Source: Bacteroidota bacterium (GTDB lineage: Bacteria > Bacteroidota > Bacteroidia > Bacteroidales > Porphyromonadaceae). From it: DNA of 24,182 nucleotides. Below, piece by piece: positions 6,579 to 16,400 of this stretch. Location: positions 1 through 24,182 of the forward strand of contig JAEWGA010000002.1 in assembly GCA_023388555.1 (NCBI GenBank), given 5' to 3'. The position numbers and the translations under genes were made by a program. The notes under the pieces were generated by a model, which was not told where the DNA came from, made no database searches, and saw only the letters and a list, made by a program, of their open reading frames with translations. Each line of letters begins with the position of its first letter. Positions within the stretch are counted from its first letter, which is position 1.

Positions 6579-7938
6579 AAGGTTGAAGGTATGAGGTGAG
6601 CAACGCCGTTACAAGCATATAAATAAACATACCTATGAGGTCGTTGGTGATGGTTATAAAAGGGCCTGTTGCACGGGCGGGGTCCAGTTTAAACCTATCC
6701 AGCATTAGCGGCACAAAGGTTCCAAACACGCTGGCGAACATAACCACGGCAAAGAGGCTTATGGAGACCGAGGCCATTACAATAAGGTCCTTAACGTAAA
6801 AGTAGTTGTATATGAATACCACTAAGGATATAATGCTGGCATTAATGAGGGAAACGGCAATTTCCTTAAAAAGTAAGGCAAAGAGCCCTGTTTCCCGTAT
6901 GCTGTTGTTTGCGAGGCCTTGCACCACGATAGCGGAGGACTGTATACCCACATTTCCGCCCGTACCGCCAATTAGGGGGATGAACAACGGTAGCTTGGGG
7001 TTTGCGGCAAACATATAGTCGAACCCACCTAATATTACGGAGTTTCCCAGCCCTCCAATCATACCCATTAGTAGCCAAGGTAATCGGGCTGCGGTTTGTC
7101 GTATCAGGTTATCGGAGGTTTCCACATCTTGCGACAACCCGGAAGCCAGCTGGTAGTCCTTTTCATGTTGTTCGCGCATTTCGTCCACCACGTCGTCCAC
7201 GGTGATACAGCCCATGAGCCGTCCAATGGAGTCGGTAACAGGCACAGCCACCAAGTCGTACTTCTCAATAGCCGATATCACATCGTCGATAGGGTCCGAG
7301 ACGTCCATGGCAATAGGGTCCTTCTTCATTACGTGTTTTACTTTGGATACCGATGGGTTTGTAATTACCTTTTTTATAGGTAGTACGCCTTTGAGTCGGT
7401 ACTCGTCGTCCACCACGTATATGTAATATATTTCGTCCAGGTCCTCTGCTTGGTGTCGCATCTCCTCGATGCACTTTGGCATGGACCAGTTTTCGTTAAT
7501 CACAATCATCTCCTTGCGCATAACCCCCCCTGCTGTTTCTTCGTCGTAACGCAAAAGGTCGATGATTTCTCCTGCCTGTCCTACGTCCGAGACGTGAGCC
7601 AGGATGTCGTCCTGCTGCTCTTCGTCCAGCTCACGCATCAAGTCTACCGCATCGTCGGTGTCCATATTCTCCACGAAGGTTTCGGCAATTTCGGCATTGG
7701 AGAGTTCGCCAAGTACTTTTCGGCGTTCGTCTTCGTCCAATTCCATCAGCACATCGGCAGCGCGGTCTCCCTCTAATAAACGGTATATGTATATCGTTTC
7801 TTCTAAGGATAAGGCACCAAACAGGTCGGCAATATCTGCGGGGTACAACTCCTTTAGGCTTGTTTTTAAGGCCTCGTCATTTTGCTGCTGTATATGGTTC
7901 CGCAGGGCGTCTATCTCTTTTCGTGTTAGTTCCAACAT
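6571..7938 (-). CDS. mgtE: Magnesium transporter MgtE
   Basis: MgtE is an inner-membrane Mg2+ channel gated by intracellular Mg2+. The 455 residues follow the standard order. There is an acidic superhelical N domain (about 15-130, with LMELDEDERRKVLGEL and DDAVDLMRELDEEQQDDIL), two CBS domains (about 135-260, including KDPIAMDVSDPIDDVISAIEKY), and five transmembrane helices (about 280-455). The pore-domain signature GGTGGNVGIQSSAIVV is centred on Asn329, and the final helix carries ITNDLIGMF with the conserved acidic residue. Length is typical. It starts 23 bases after rsmA and overlaps the lipoprotein gene by eight bases. I saw no Mg2+ riboswitch in the short gap before it, so control probably sits at the operon promoter and in the protein. 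Confidence 0.97.
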   Translation of the reverse strand: MLELTRKEIDALRNHIQQQNDEALKTSLKELYPADIADLFGALSLEETIYIYRLLEGDRAADVLMELDEDERRKVLGELSNAEIAETFVENMDTDDAVDLMRELDEEQQDDILAHVSDVGQAGEIIDLLRYDEETAGGVMRKEMIVINENWSMPKCIEEMRHQAEDLDEIYYIYVVDDEYRLKGVLPIKKVITNPSVSKVKHVMKKDPIAMDVSDPIDDVISAIEKYDLVAVPVTDSIGRLMGCITVDDVVDEMREQHEKDYQLASGLSQDVETSDNLIRQTAARLPWLLMGMIGGLGNSVILGGFDYMFAANPKLPLFIPLIGGTGGNVGIQSSAIVVQGLANNSIRETGLFALLFKEIAVSLINASIISLVVFIYNYFYVKDLIVMASVSISLFAVVMFASVFGTFVPLMLDRFKLDPARATGPFITITNDLIGMFIYMLVTALLTSYLQPYA

Positions 7939-7961
7939 ACTGTAATATATGTGCTAAGCAA

Positions 7962-8756
7962 TCACAGTGCAGCTGCCTGTTTTTGCAAGGTTTCAACAGC
8001 AGAGGTAAGTGCCTGGAAGTCGTTTACCGAGAGTTGTTCTGGGCGTAACGACAGGTATTGTGCGGGCAGATCATTTACGGCACTTCCCAACAGTGGCTTT
8101 AAAGAGTTCCGGATAGTTTTACGGCGTTGGTTAAAGGCAGTTTTCACTACCGTTTTAAACAGGGCTTCGTTGCAATCCAGTTGTTTTCGCTCGTTGCGCA
8201 CCAAGCGTATAACTCCACTTTTAACTTTAGGTGGTGGTGCAAAAACGGTTTCATCTACGGTGAAAAGGTATTCTACGTTGTACCATGCCTGTAGCAATAC
8301 GCTTAGGATGCCGTATTCCTTGCTACCAGGCCCCGAGGCTAACCGCGCAGCCACCTCGCGTTGTAGCATACCGGCGGCGGCGTACACTTTGTCTCGGTAG
8401 TCCAGTATCTTAAAGAATATTTGCGAGCTTATGTTGTACGGGTAGTTACCTATAACCATGAATGGTTGGGTGGGGAAGAGGGTGTCCAGGTCCATTTGCA
8501 GGAAGTCTCCAAACAGGAGGTCCTTTCCCAGCTCGGGGTATACTTGTTGCAGGTAGTTTACGGACTCGTGGTCCAGCTCCACCAGCTTCACCATGGGGTA
8601 CCGGCTAAACAGGTATTGGGTAAGCACTCCCATCCCTGGTCCCACTTCAAGCACTGGCAGGTTGTATTGGGTCAGGGTATCGGCAATGCGCTCGGCTATA
8701 TGCTCGTCCTTTAAGAAATGTTGCCCCAAAGCCTTCTTGGCTCTAACACTTTGCAT
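7962..8756 (-). CDS. rsmA: 16S rRNA (adenine1518-N6/adenine1519-N6)-dimethyltransferase
   Basis: RsmA (KsgA) dimethylates two adjacent adenines in the 3'-terminal hairpin of 16S rRNA during 30S assembly, using S-adenosylmethionine. The 264-residue length is normal. Visible motifs are KKALGQHFLKD at the N-terminus (residues 7-17), the SAM-binding loop LEVGPGMGVLT (36-46), the acidic ELDHES (60-65), GDFLQMD (83-89) and the catalytic NYPY (104-107). The C-terminal helical domain, with FNQRRKTIRNSL, fits rRNA binding. The ATG is preceded by AGGAG three bases upstream, an unusually clear Shine-Dalgarno sequence for this window. It is the first gene of the minus-strand operon and diverges from the membrane-protein gene starting at 8938. 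Confidence 0.97.
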   Translation of the reverse strand: MQSVRAKKALGQHFLKDEHIAERIADTLTQYNLPVLEVGPGMGVLTQYLFSRYPMVKLVELDHESVNYLQQVYPELGKDLLFGDFLQMDLDTLFPTQPFMVIGNYPYNISSQIFFKILDYRDKVYAAAGMLQREVAARLASGPGSKEYGILSVLLQAWYNVEYLFTVDETVFAPPPKVKSGVIRLVRNERKQLDCNEALFKTVVKTAFNQRRKTIRNSLKPLLGSAVNDLPAQYLSLRPEQLSVNDFQALTSAVETLQKQAAAL

Positions 8757-8847
8757 AGTCTCCTACGTTTAGGTGATACAAGTACACAGGAGTATTCTTG
8801 GCTGTTTTGTTGGCCTTATGCTACCGGTAGCCAACACATAAATTCGG

Positions 8848-8855
8848 TATCTTTG
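8848..8855 (+). promoter_or_regulatory. Candidate -7 element for the LPG-synthase-like gene
   Basis: TATCTTTG matches the Bacteroidetes -7 consensus TAnnTTTG and would start transcription near 8862, about 76 bases before the chosen ATG. No good -33 TTTG is seen. On the opposite strand at 8890-8897 the complement reads TACTTTTG, another full consensus match facing rsmA, so this gap plausibly holds divergent promoters. Confidence 0.4.
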
Positions 8856-8937
8856 CCCCGAAAACGCTTAATCCACCTCCTTTTGCTTGCAAAAGTACAA
8901 AAATATAAACGAGGCTACCTGCCTCTGCTTACAAGTT

Positions 8938-9951
8938 ATGCCTGTACGTAGTATATTAAAAAGCGCCCTTAGGGTGGTAATACCTTTGCTGTTTGGTTTT
9001 TTTGTTTTGTGGCTCCTTTACCGCAATATGGACCTGCAACAAATACTAACCATATTACGCTCGGGAGCTAACCACTGGGTGCTTGCCGGCTCCCTTGTTT
9101 TTGGGTTGTTTGCCAACATCATTAGGGGGCTACGCTGGAATATCCTTATACAAGGGTTGGGCGAGAACCCCAAGAAAACGGATGCAGTGCTAACCACCTT
9201 AGGAAACTATGCTGTAAATATGGTTTTTCCGCGTATGGGAGAGGTGTGGCGCTGTTTGGCCATGAGCCGTGCTTCGGGCATCGGCTTCTCGCGGCTGTTG
9301 GGCACATTATTGGTGGACAGGGCTTCCGACTTTGTGATGGTGGCCCTCTTGGTAGCAATAGCTTCGGCTCAATACTTAGGTTTCTTCACCCATTTCTTCA
9401 GCTCGCACTCCTCCTTTGCCCTTCCCTCCTTTTTTAGCTCGGGATGGTTTTACTTGGGTTTGTTGGTGGCCGTAGCATTGCTCCTCGTGTTCTTTCTATT
9501 TACTCGCCATAGCCGCCCTATGCAAAAGGCACAACAAATGCTCCTTAACGTTTGGGCGGGGCTACGCAGTATTGCCTACCTGCAACAAAAGTGGCTTTTT
9601 GTGTTTTACTCGGTGCTACTGTGGGCTGGCTACTTCTGCTTCTTTTATACCACCTTTTACGCCTTCCCCTTCACTGCCCAGTTAGGTGTTTCCATTGGCT
9701 TGGTCACTTTTGTCATGAGCAGTATTGCTGTGGCTGCACCAGTACAAGCGGGCATGGGGGCTTGGCACTTCATGGTTATTTACACCCTTACAGCCTTTAA
9801 CGTTACCAAGCCGGATGCAGCCTCGTTTGCCCTTATTGTTCACACCATCCAAACCTTATGGACAACGTTGTGCGGTGTTGTTGCCATAGGTTTATTGGTA
9901 GGGCTGAAACGTTTACATAGCCCCTCGTTAGCCAACACAACGCACCCTTAA
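8938..9951 (+). CDS. Lysylphosphatidylglycerol synthase-type (UPF0104) flippase-like membrane protein
   Basis: This 337-residue integral membrane protein has about eight helices and the signatures of the LPG_synthase_TM/UPF0104 family: an arginine-tryptophan motif IIRGLRWNILIQ after the second helix, and NMVFPRMGEVWRCLAMSRASG. The latter matches the family's N-x3-P-x-R-x-GE-x2-R pattern. The family includes the membrane half of MprF, which makes or flips aminoacyl-phosphatidylglycerol, and stand-alone homologues of unclear function. The cytosolic aminoacyl-transfer domain is absent here, so a lipid-flipping or envelope role is inferred. An in-frame ATG at 8887 would add 17 polar residues. I prefer 8938 because it places the basic stretch directly before the first helix. 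It ends 40 bases before malQ and may be co-transcribed with it. Confidence 0.8.
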   Translation: MPVRSILKSALRVVIPLLFGFFVLWLLYRNMDLQQILTILRSGANHWVLAGSLVFGLFANIIRGLRWNILIQGLGENPKKTDAVLTTLGNYAVNMVFPRMGEVWRCLAMSRASGIGFSRLLGTLLVDRASDFVMVALLVAIASAQYLGFFTHFFSSHSSFALPSFFSSGWFYLGLLVAVALLLVFFLFTRHSRPMQKAQQMLLNVWAGLRSIAYLQQKWLFVFYSVLLWAGYFCFFYTTFYAFPFTAQLGVSIGLVTFVMSSIAVAAPVQAGMGAWHFMVIYTLTAFNVTKPDAASFALIVHTIQTLWTTLCGVVAIGLLVGLKRLHSPSLANTTHP

Positions 9952-9991
9952 CCGCTCCACTGCCTTTTTACTAACCCTCCTCCCAAATAGT

Positions 9992-12646
9992 ATGCCCACT
10001 CCTCGTAGCATTCAGTTAACCATACACTACCATGTACCTAACCCCAACTGGTATATTGTATGTGTGTCCTATTGGACTCACATCAAAAGCAACAGCAATA
10101 AGCCCCTTGGCAACCAACGTCAAGAGCAACGCCTAACCCCCAAAGGGCATACCGGAGAGTGGGCACTAACATGGGATGTATCGGCTTATTCCGAAGCCGA
10201 GGTGCAATACACCTTCCAGGTATGGAACGGGGCTACACTAATACGTACCGAGCCAGCCTCGCAAAAACATTGGCTTAAACTAACCCCCCAAACAGCAAAT
10301 ACATTAATTATTAGGGATGCCTGGCGCAATGCCTCGGAGCTACACCCCCTACAACACAAGCCCCTGCATAGCCTTATAGGTGTCACCGATGCGGATTACA
10401 CTCCCTACCCAGTATACCGCCAGGGGCGCCTTTACCTTAGCTTTGCCCCTAAAGGCCCCATGCAAGCAGGGTACGAATGGTTTTTGGTAGGCTCTTCGGC
10501 CGAAACGGGGCGGTGGGTTCCTCAGCAAGGCATCCGTTGTATAAGCAGCCGCAACGGCTTTTATGCCGAGGTTACTTGTACTACCCCTTTTGAATACAAA
10601 TGGGTGTGCAGGCTACCTAATGGCTCGTTTCAATGGGAAGACGGTAACAACCGGCATATTGCCCCAAGCCTACACTCCGCCTGTTGTTGCGAGGTGGTGC
10701 ATGTGGATGCCCCTAACACCTCTGCCTTTAACAACGCCTTTGTAACCCCTCCGCGCTTTAAGGGTACCGCCATACCTTTATTTTCGTTGCGTACCCAAGC
10801 ATCGTATGGGTGCGGAGACCTTGCCGATGCCTTGCTGTTTTCCCAATGGCTGCACCGTACGGGGCAACACGTTTTTCAGTTGCTTCCCATTTACGACACC
10901 TCGTGGACGCTTACGGAAAAGGACTCCTACCCCTATAAATGCATCACCACCTACGGCCTACACCCTTTGTACCTAAACGTTAGGGAGTTGCCTGGCTACA
11001 ATAATGCGCCTAACAGGGAGGTGTGGGAAAGCAAAGCAAAACAGCTTAACCAACAACCGCAGTTGGCTTATGCCAAGGTGCTGCAACTGAAAAGAGAGGT
11101 GAGCCTGTACTGCTACAACCAGTGGAAAAGCAAGCGGGAGCAGGATGCCGACTTTCAGTCGTTCCTCACCACCAACCAGGACCAACTGATACCGTACTGC
11201 CTTTTTTCCACCCTGCGCGACCGTAACCCCCAGCGGAGCTTCGGCCTATACCCCCCCTTCCAAGAGTGCCTGCAACAGTGGAACAGCAACCAAACGGTAG
11301 AAGGCGTAAACGCCGCCAACGAAGTGTTTTACCACGCCTTTGTACAGTACCACCTGTACACCCAGCTTTACCGGTTACGCCAGTATACAGAGAGGTTGCA
11401 CATACTCCTGAAAGGCGATTTACCTATTGGCGTAGGCCGAGAGAGTGTAGATGTTTGGCAAGCGCCGGAGCTGTTCCACCTGAACAAGTCGGCCGGAGCA
11501 CCACCCGATGCTTTTTCGGATAAAGGGCAGGACTGGGGCTTCCCCACCTACAACTGGGAGGTAATGCGCACCAACCATTACGCCTGGTGGAAGCAGCGGT
11601 TAGCAACCATGGAGCGTTATTTTTCGGCTGTTAGGATAGACCATATCTTGGGCTTCTTTCGTATTTGGTCCATTCCCTACTCGTGTGCCAACGCCTGCTT
11701 AGGGCATTTTGTGCCAAGCATAGGCTATTCCCATGCCGAGCTTACAGAACGCCTTAATGTAAACGACCTTACAGCGTGGTTACACCCCTACCTTTGCAAA
11801 GAAACAGCACGCAAAATATGGGAGGCAAACCTACCCCAAGCGCTGGAGCTTGGGTTGCTAAAACAGGATAAAAACGGCTTTGTAGTGGAGCCTTCTCCAA
11901 CTGGAGCTGTACCCGAAACGTTGCGTGAGGCATACCGCCAAAGCGTTGGTGAAGTGCTTTTGGTAACCGATGAACAGGGGCAACTATACCCCCGCGTAAA
12001 TGTGTCGCACACACACCGAGCGCAACAGTTACCCCCTGACACACAAACAGCGTTGTACCAATTACATGACGAGTATTACTACCAACGTAACCAAGAGCTA
12101 TGGCGCACCACAGCCCTGGAACGGCTAACGGCTTTAAGTCAGCAAACATCCTTACTGCTTTGTGCCGAGGACTTGGGAATGCTACCAGCCTCGGTAGGTG
12201 AATTGCTGAAGGAGTTGGAAATATTGTCGTTGGAAGTGGTGCGGATGCCTAAACAACCCGATACCCCCATGGTTTTGCCCGAGCGCATCCCCTACCTATC
12301 CGTTGTTACCACCTCCACCCACGATACCTCAACACTGCGGGGCTGGTGGAAAACACTGTTGGACCCCGAAAAAGAGGAACTGTGCAAAGCCTATGCGCCA
12401 ACCGATACCCCCCAGGCATCGGCTGCCACTTTCGTAAAACTATTGTGCAGAACAAACGCCATGATGCATATACTTCCTTTGCAGGACTGGTGTGTGCTTA
12501 GTGGCTACGGCGCAAATGTTGCACCGGAACAAGAGCAAATAAACAAGCCCGAGGACCCCAACCACCTATGGTTGTACCGTATGGCGGGAGATGTTGAAAC
12601 CCTTTTGCAGGACGAAACGTTACAAGAGGCTATACGTTCCTTGTAA
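9992..12646 (+). CDS. malQ: 4-alpha-glucanotransferase with two N-terminal CBM20 modules (GH77)
   Basis: Amylomaltase transfers alpha-1,4-glucan segments between maltooligosaccharides and releases glucose, in the cytoplasm, during maltose/starch or glycogen metabolism. The 884 residues comprise two starch-binding CBM20-like modules (about 5-105 and 135-240) and a GH77 catalytic domain (about 255-880). This is the long 'type II' arrangement, like plant DPE2, rather than the roughly 500-residue bacterial core. Catalytic residues can be placed: Asp550 in VRIDHILGFFRIW (nucleophile), Glu726 in CAEDLG (acid/base) and Asp778 in STHDTSTLRGWW (transition-state stabiliser). No signal peptide is seen. 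The 3' end overlaps the converging HAD gene by 17 bases, with no hairpin terminator between them. No other starch gene lies in this window, so it is not part of a visible utilisation locus. Confidence 0.95.
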   Translation: MPTPRSIQLTIHYHVPNPNWYIVCVSYWTHIKSNSNKPLGNQRQEQRLTPKGHTGEWALTWDVSAYSEAEVQYTFQVWNGATLIRTEPASQKHWLKLTPQTANTLIIRDAWRNASELHPLQHKPLHSLIGVTDADYTPYPVYRQGRLYLSFAPKGPMQAGYEWFLVGSSAETGRWVPQQGIRCISSRNGFYAEVTCTTPFEYKWVCRLPNGSFQWEDGNNRHIAPSLHSACCCEVVHVDAPNTSAFNNAFVTPPRFKGTAIPLFSLRTQASYGCGDLADALLFSQWLHRTGQHVFQLLPIYDTSWTLTEKDSYPYKCITTYGLHPLYLNVRELPGYNNAPNREVWESKAKQLNQQPQLAYAKVLQLKREVSLYCYNQWKSKREQDADFQSFLTTNQDQLIPYCLFSTLRDRNPQRSFGLYPPFQECLQQWNSNQTVEGVNAANEVFYHAFVQYHLYTQLYRLRQYTERLHILLKGDLPIGVGRESVDVWQAPELFHLNKSAGAPPDAFSDKGQDWGFPTYNWEVMRTNHYAWWKQRLATMERYFSAVRIDHILGFFRIWSIPYSCANACLGHFVPSIGYSHAELTERLNVNDLTAWLHPYLCKETARKIWEANLPQALELGLLKQDKNGFVVEPSPTGAVPETLREAYRQSVGEVLLVTDEQGQLYPRVNVSHTHRAQQLPPDTQTALYQLHDEYYYQRNQELWRTTALERLTALSQQTSLLLCAEDLGMLPASVGELLKELEILSLEVVRMPKQPDTPMVLPERIPYLSVVTTSTHDTSTLRGWWKTLLDPEKEELCKAYAPTDTPQASAATFVKLLCRTNAMMHILPLQDWCVLSGYGANVAPEQEQINKPEDPNHLWLYRMAGDVETLLQDETLQEAIRSL

Positions 12647-13367
12647 AAAAAGATTGTTGCATACAGTGGCGCAACACCTGTGGCACTTGGGATAACTCTG
12701 CCACCTCGTAAACAGGCGCTTTTAGCTTTTCTTGCGGGCGGGGCTTCCCTGTGGGGTTGTACCATATGGCAGGCATTCCTGCCCCCGTAGCACCAACAAT
12801 ATCGGTATCCCAAGCATCGCCCAACATAATGGTTTCGGAGCGGCGCGCTTTGGCGCGAGACAAAGCGTAGTCGAAAATAGCTTTATTAGGCTTGTTAACC
12901 CCCACCTCTTCCGAGAGTATGATGTGGTCCACATAACACAACAACCCTGCCGCCTGCATTTTGGCACGTTGCACTTGGCCAAAACCATTGGAAACCACTA
13001 CTACCTTATACAGCTCCTGCAAATAGGCCAACAGTTGGTGAGCGCCTGGTTCTACCTTGGTGTGTTGGGCAGCACGTGCCAAAAAGGCGTTACTAAAGCG
13101 CAGTACCTCTTCGTCCGACGCGTAACCAACCGGAGCCAATACCGGGGCAAAGCGGTCTATGGTAAGCCGGTACTTATCTATTTTACCATCGCGGTACAAA
13201 TCCCATTGGCGTTGGTTAATGGGCAAATAGGTTTGCATGAAAGCCTCGAAGGAGGGGTATGCCCTTCCCCAGTTCTCTTCGTGGTAAAAGGTTTGCAGGC
13301 AGTCTCGGTGGTTTTCTTGGGTAGACCAAAGGGTGTCGTCCAAATCCACAAAAATGGTTCGTATCAT
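12630..13367 (-). CDS. HAD-superfamily hydrolase, YjjG-like (noncanonical pyrimidine nucleotidase type)
   Basis: This 245-residue cytoplasmic HAD phosphatase has motif I DLDDTLW (nucleophile Asp8, general acid Asp10), motif II VVVVSNGFG, motif III lysine in GVNKPNKAIF and motif IV GDAWDTDI. A helical C1-type cap spans about residues 20-100. The overall pattern resembles YjjG/PynA, which dephosphorylates noncanonical pyrimidine nucleoside monophosphates, but HAD substrates are hard to predict from sequence. A longer frame begins at 13430. I chose the ATG at 13367 because motif I then lies eight residues from the start, as in the family, and the added 21 residues look unrelated. It lies 94 bases after the tricorn-like gene on the same strand, and its stop lies inside the 3' end of malQ. 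Confidence 0.85.
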   Translation of the reverse strand: MIRTIFVDLDDTLWSTQENHRDCLQTFYHEENWGRAYPSFEAFMQTYLPINQRQWDLYRDGKIDKYRLTIDRFAPVLAPVGYASDEEVLRFSNAFLARAAQHTKVEPGAHQLLAYLQELYKVVVVSNGFGQVQRAKMQAAGLLCYVDHIILSEEVGVNKPNKAIFDYALSRAKARRSETIMLGDAWDTDIVGATGAGMPAIWYNPTGKPRPQEKLKAPVYEVAELSQVPQVLRHCMQQSFFTRNV

Positions 13368-13461
13368 AACTTGTTTTACAAAGCCCCCACTGGCCCACCT
13401 TTTTTGGAACAGGAAAAAGGTTATGGCCAATGGGGGGAGTATATTTTACTGCTCTTACAGC

Positions 13462-16400
13462 TTAAGGCAATAAGGCGCGCACAGCGGCTTCCAGCTGAGT
13501 GTCGTGCCCTTTTAAGGCTTGGTTAAGGTCCAGTGGTGCTTTAATATCGGGTTCTATTTGGTGGTTTTCCAAGTAATACCCTTCGGCTGTTTTGTAGCCC
13601 ACCACGGGTATTCCAAAGAAGAGGGAGGGGTCCTGCAACGTTACCCAGTTTACGCTGGTCATGGTGCCAGGGACAGGCATACCCACCAGCTTACCTAACT
13701 TCATTTTTTTGTATACCCAAGGCGAGCCGTGAGCATTGGAGTAGTCCGCTTCGCACATAAGCATTACCGAAGGTTTCGTCCAGCGCCTACTGGGCATATC
13801 GCAGTAGTAGGCTCCGCGCATTTCTTGGGTAAGGTATTTGGTGCCGGAAAGGAACACCTCCAAATCCTCGTGCAAACGCCCGCCACCGTTGTAGCGGATA
13901 TCCACCACAAGGCCTTGGCATTGGTAATACTTGCCTAATGCACTGGAGTATAGTGTACGGAAGCTAGCGTCGTCCATAGAGCCAACGTGGGCATACCCCA
14001 ACTTGCCTCCCGAAAGGCGTTGCACCTCTTGCTCGCGTTGGGTAACCCAGCGTTGGTACAACAGCTCTTGCCATTGTGCCGAGCGTAAGGGCTTTATAAC
14101 CTCTTGCCAGCGCTTACCTGTTGTGGGGGAATAAATACCTACCAAGAGGGGTTTGCCGGCTTTGTCGGCCAGTAGCGGGTAGTAGTCCGTGTCCGGAGCT
14201 AAGGTAACACCATCTATCATTTCAATAACATCACCCTTTTTCACTTGGGAGGTATGGGTATCGAATGGTCCGCCCACCACTACTTCGTCCACCACCATGG
14301 CGTACTGGGCTGTGCGGTGAACAAACAGGCCAAGCTCGGCTGTTGCGGGAGCGTTACGTGCAGCCCTGTAGCCCGATCCTGTGTGGCTGACATTAAGTTC
14401 CCCTAACAGCTCGGAGAGCATCTCGGAAAAGTCGTAGTTGTTATTTATGTGGGGGAGGAACTTCTCGTAATGAGCCGTAAGCCCTTTCCAATCCACGCCA
14501 TGCATGAGAGGGTCGTAAAAGCGGGCTGCTTCCTCGCGCTTAACAACCTGATACATGTAGTTGCGCTCCTTCGCTTGGTCCAGCCGCATTTCGGCCCGAT
14601 AGGTTACGGGGGCGAGCTTTTCGTCGGGTAGGGTGAATTTTTGGATATCCTTGGAGCTTACCAGGAAGAGTTTTTTCCCCGAAGCGTCGGGCATAAAGGC
14701 ATACCCGCTTTTACCTAACTTTTTGAGCAATGTTGGGGTGTGTTTCCTAAGGTCCAGGCTCCACAGGTCGTATCCACTTTCGTAAGCAGAGGTGTAGTAG
14801 AGTTTGTTGCCATCGGGGTCGATATAAGCATCGCCCATGTTGCCCGAGGCTGTTGTTAAGCGCACTACCCTACGCTCCATATTATCCCACTCCACCTGTA
14901 TAGGTTTTACTGTTTCGTTATTGGGGGCTTGACTGTTTTTTTTGTCGTTGGGCTTCTTCTCGTCCTTTTCTGTTTTCTTTTGAGCCTCCTTCCACAGCTT
15001 GTACTCCTCTTCGGTCATCTTATACTTGTCGTAAGCCTCCCGGTTTAGGAATACCAACATAAAATCCTGCTGCGAGCCCCACGAGCCCAAGTTTTTCATG
15101 CCGTACCTGTCGGACGAGAAAAGAATTGCGTTGCCGCCTAACACAAAGCGGGGGTTGGTATCAAAGTATCCCGTTTGCGTGATGTTACGCACCTGGGGCT
15201 GCGGCTGGGTAATGTCCACAAGGCCTATGTCCGAGAACGGGGCATGGTGGTTGGCAACATACTCTATGGCTAAGTAACGGCTATCGGGCGACCAAACGTA
15301 GCGCATATCGCCATCGGGCACCAAAGGGTTATCCATTACCTGGATTGCCTTGTGGCTGTTAAGGTCGTAAACCATTAAGTACCTACGGTCCTGGATGTAG
15401 GCCACCTTAGTGCCGTCGGGCGAGGCTACGGGTAGCATTTTCTCGGAGGTGTTGTTGGGTATCAGCGGATGCTCCTCTACCAAGGTAGCATAGGCAAAGC
15501 CTGCATCTTCGGCCCTCTTAAGGCGTGCTATATACAGGTTGCTGTGGCCCTCGCGCTCCGAGTCGTAAATAAGAGCGCGCCCTTTCTCGGCAAAACATAC
15601 CGAGGACTCTGCCGCTGGCGTATGGGTTATGCGGCGCGTGGTACTGTAGTCGGCTGCTGTAACAAATATCTCGCCGCGCACCTGGAATGCCAACTCGCTT
15701 CCGTCCGGAGCCACTGCAGCGGCACGTAACCCGCTGGTAAAGGTAAGGGGGGTAAGGTTGTTTGGGTAGGCGTCGGTTGTTATAGTTATGGCAACGCGCT
15801 GGGGTTGCCCTCCTGGGGTAAGGGTATATATCTCGCCATCGTACCCAAAGCACAAGGTGCCAGCCTGGGATACGGACAAAAAGCGTACTGGGTGACCACT
15901 GAAATGGGTGAGCTGCTGTGGCTCGGCTCCAGGGGTAGCTACCAACTGCTGGTACACATTTAGGGAACCGCTACGCTCGCTTAAATAATAGAGGGTGTTA
16001 CCATCGGCCGATAGGGTTGGCTCCAAATCCTCCCCATGCCATGTAACCAAAGGGGTGTATTGTTGGGTGGCAAAGTCGTATCGGATAATATCGCGGGTTA
16101 CCGATGAAGTGTGGTGCTTGCGCCAAGTGTTCTCGAACCCCTTCAGGTCCTGATACACCAAGGATTGAGCATCTGGCGTATATACCGCCTTGCCCACCGG
16201 TATCGCCAACACGGGTTGTGCCGCACCGCCTAACACAGGAACTTGGTACAGCTCCGTGAGGCGTGCCGTGGGAAACAACACGCTGGAAACGGGGTCCTGG
16301 TAATGTGCCGAAAATAAGATGTGCTTACCATCGGGACTAAACCCGTGTAGCACCTCGTTGGCACTATGGGTGGTTAGCCTACGGGCGGCTCCTCCATTGG

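Noticed and set aside
8887..8937. N-terminal extension of the LPG-synthase-like protein
   Set aside because: The 17 extra residues are polar with two cysteines and do not fit the family N-terminus; the ATG at 8938 is a better start.
12732..13526. 264-residue plus-strand frame
   Set aside because: It is antisense to the HAD hydrolase gene, whose catalytic motifs are clear; the plus-strand peptide shows no recognisable domain.
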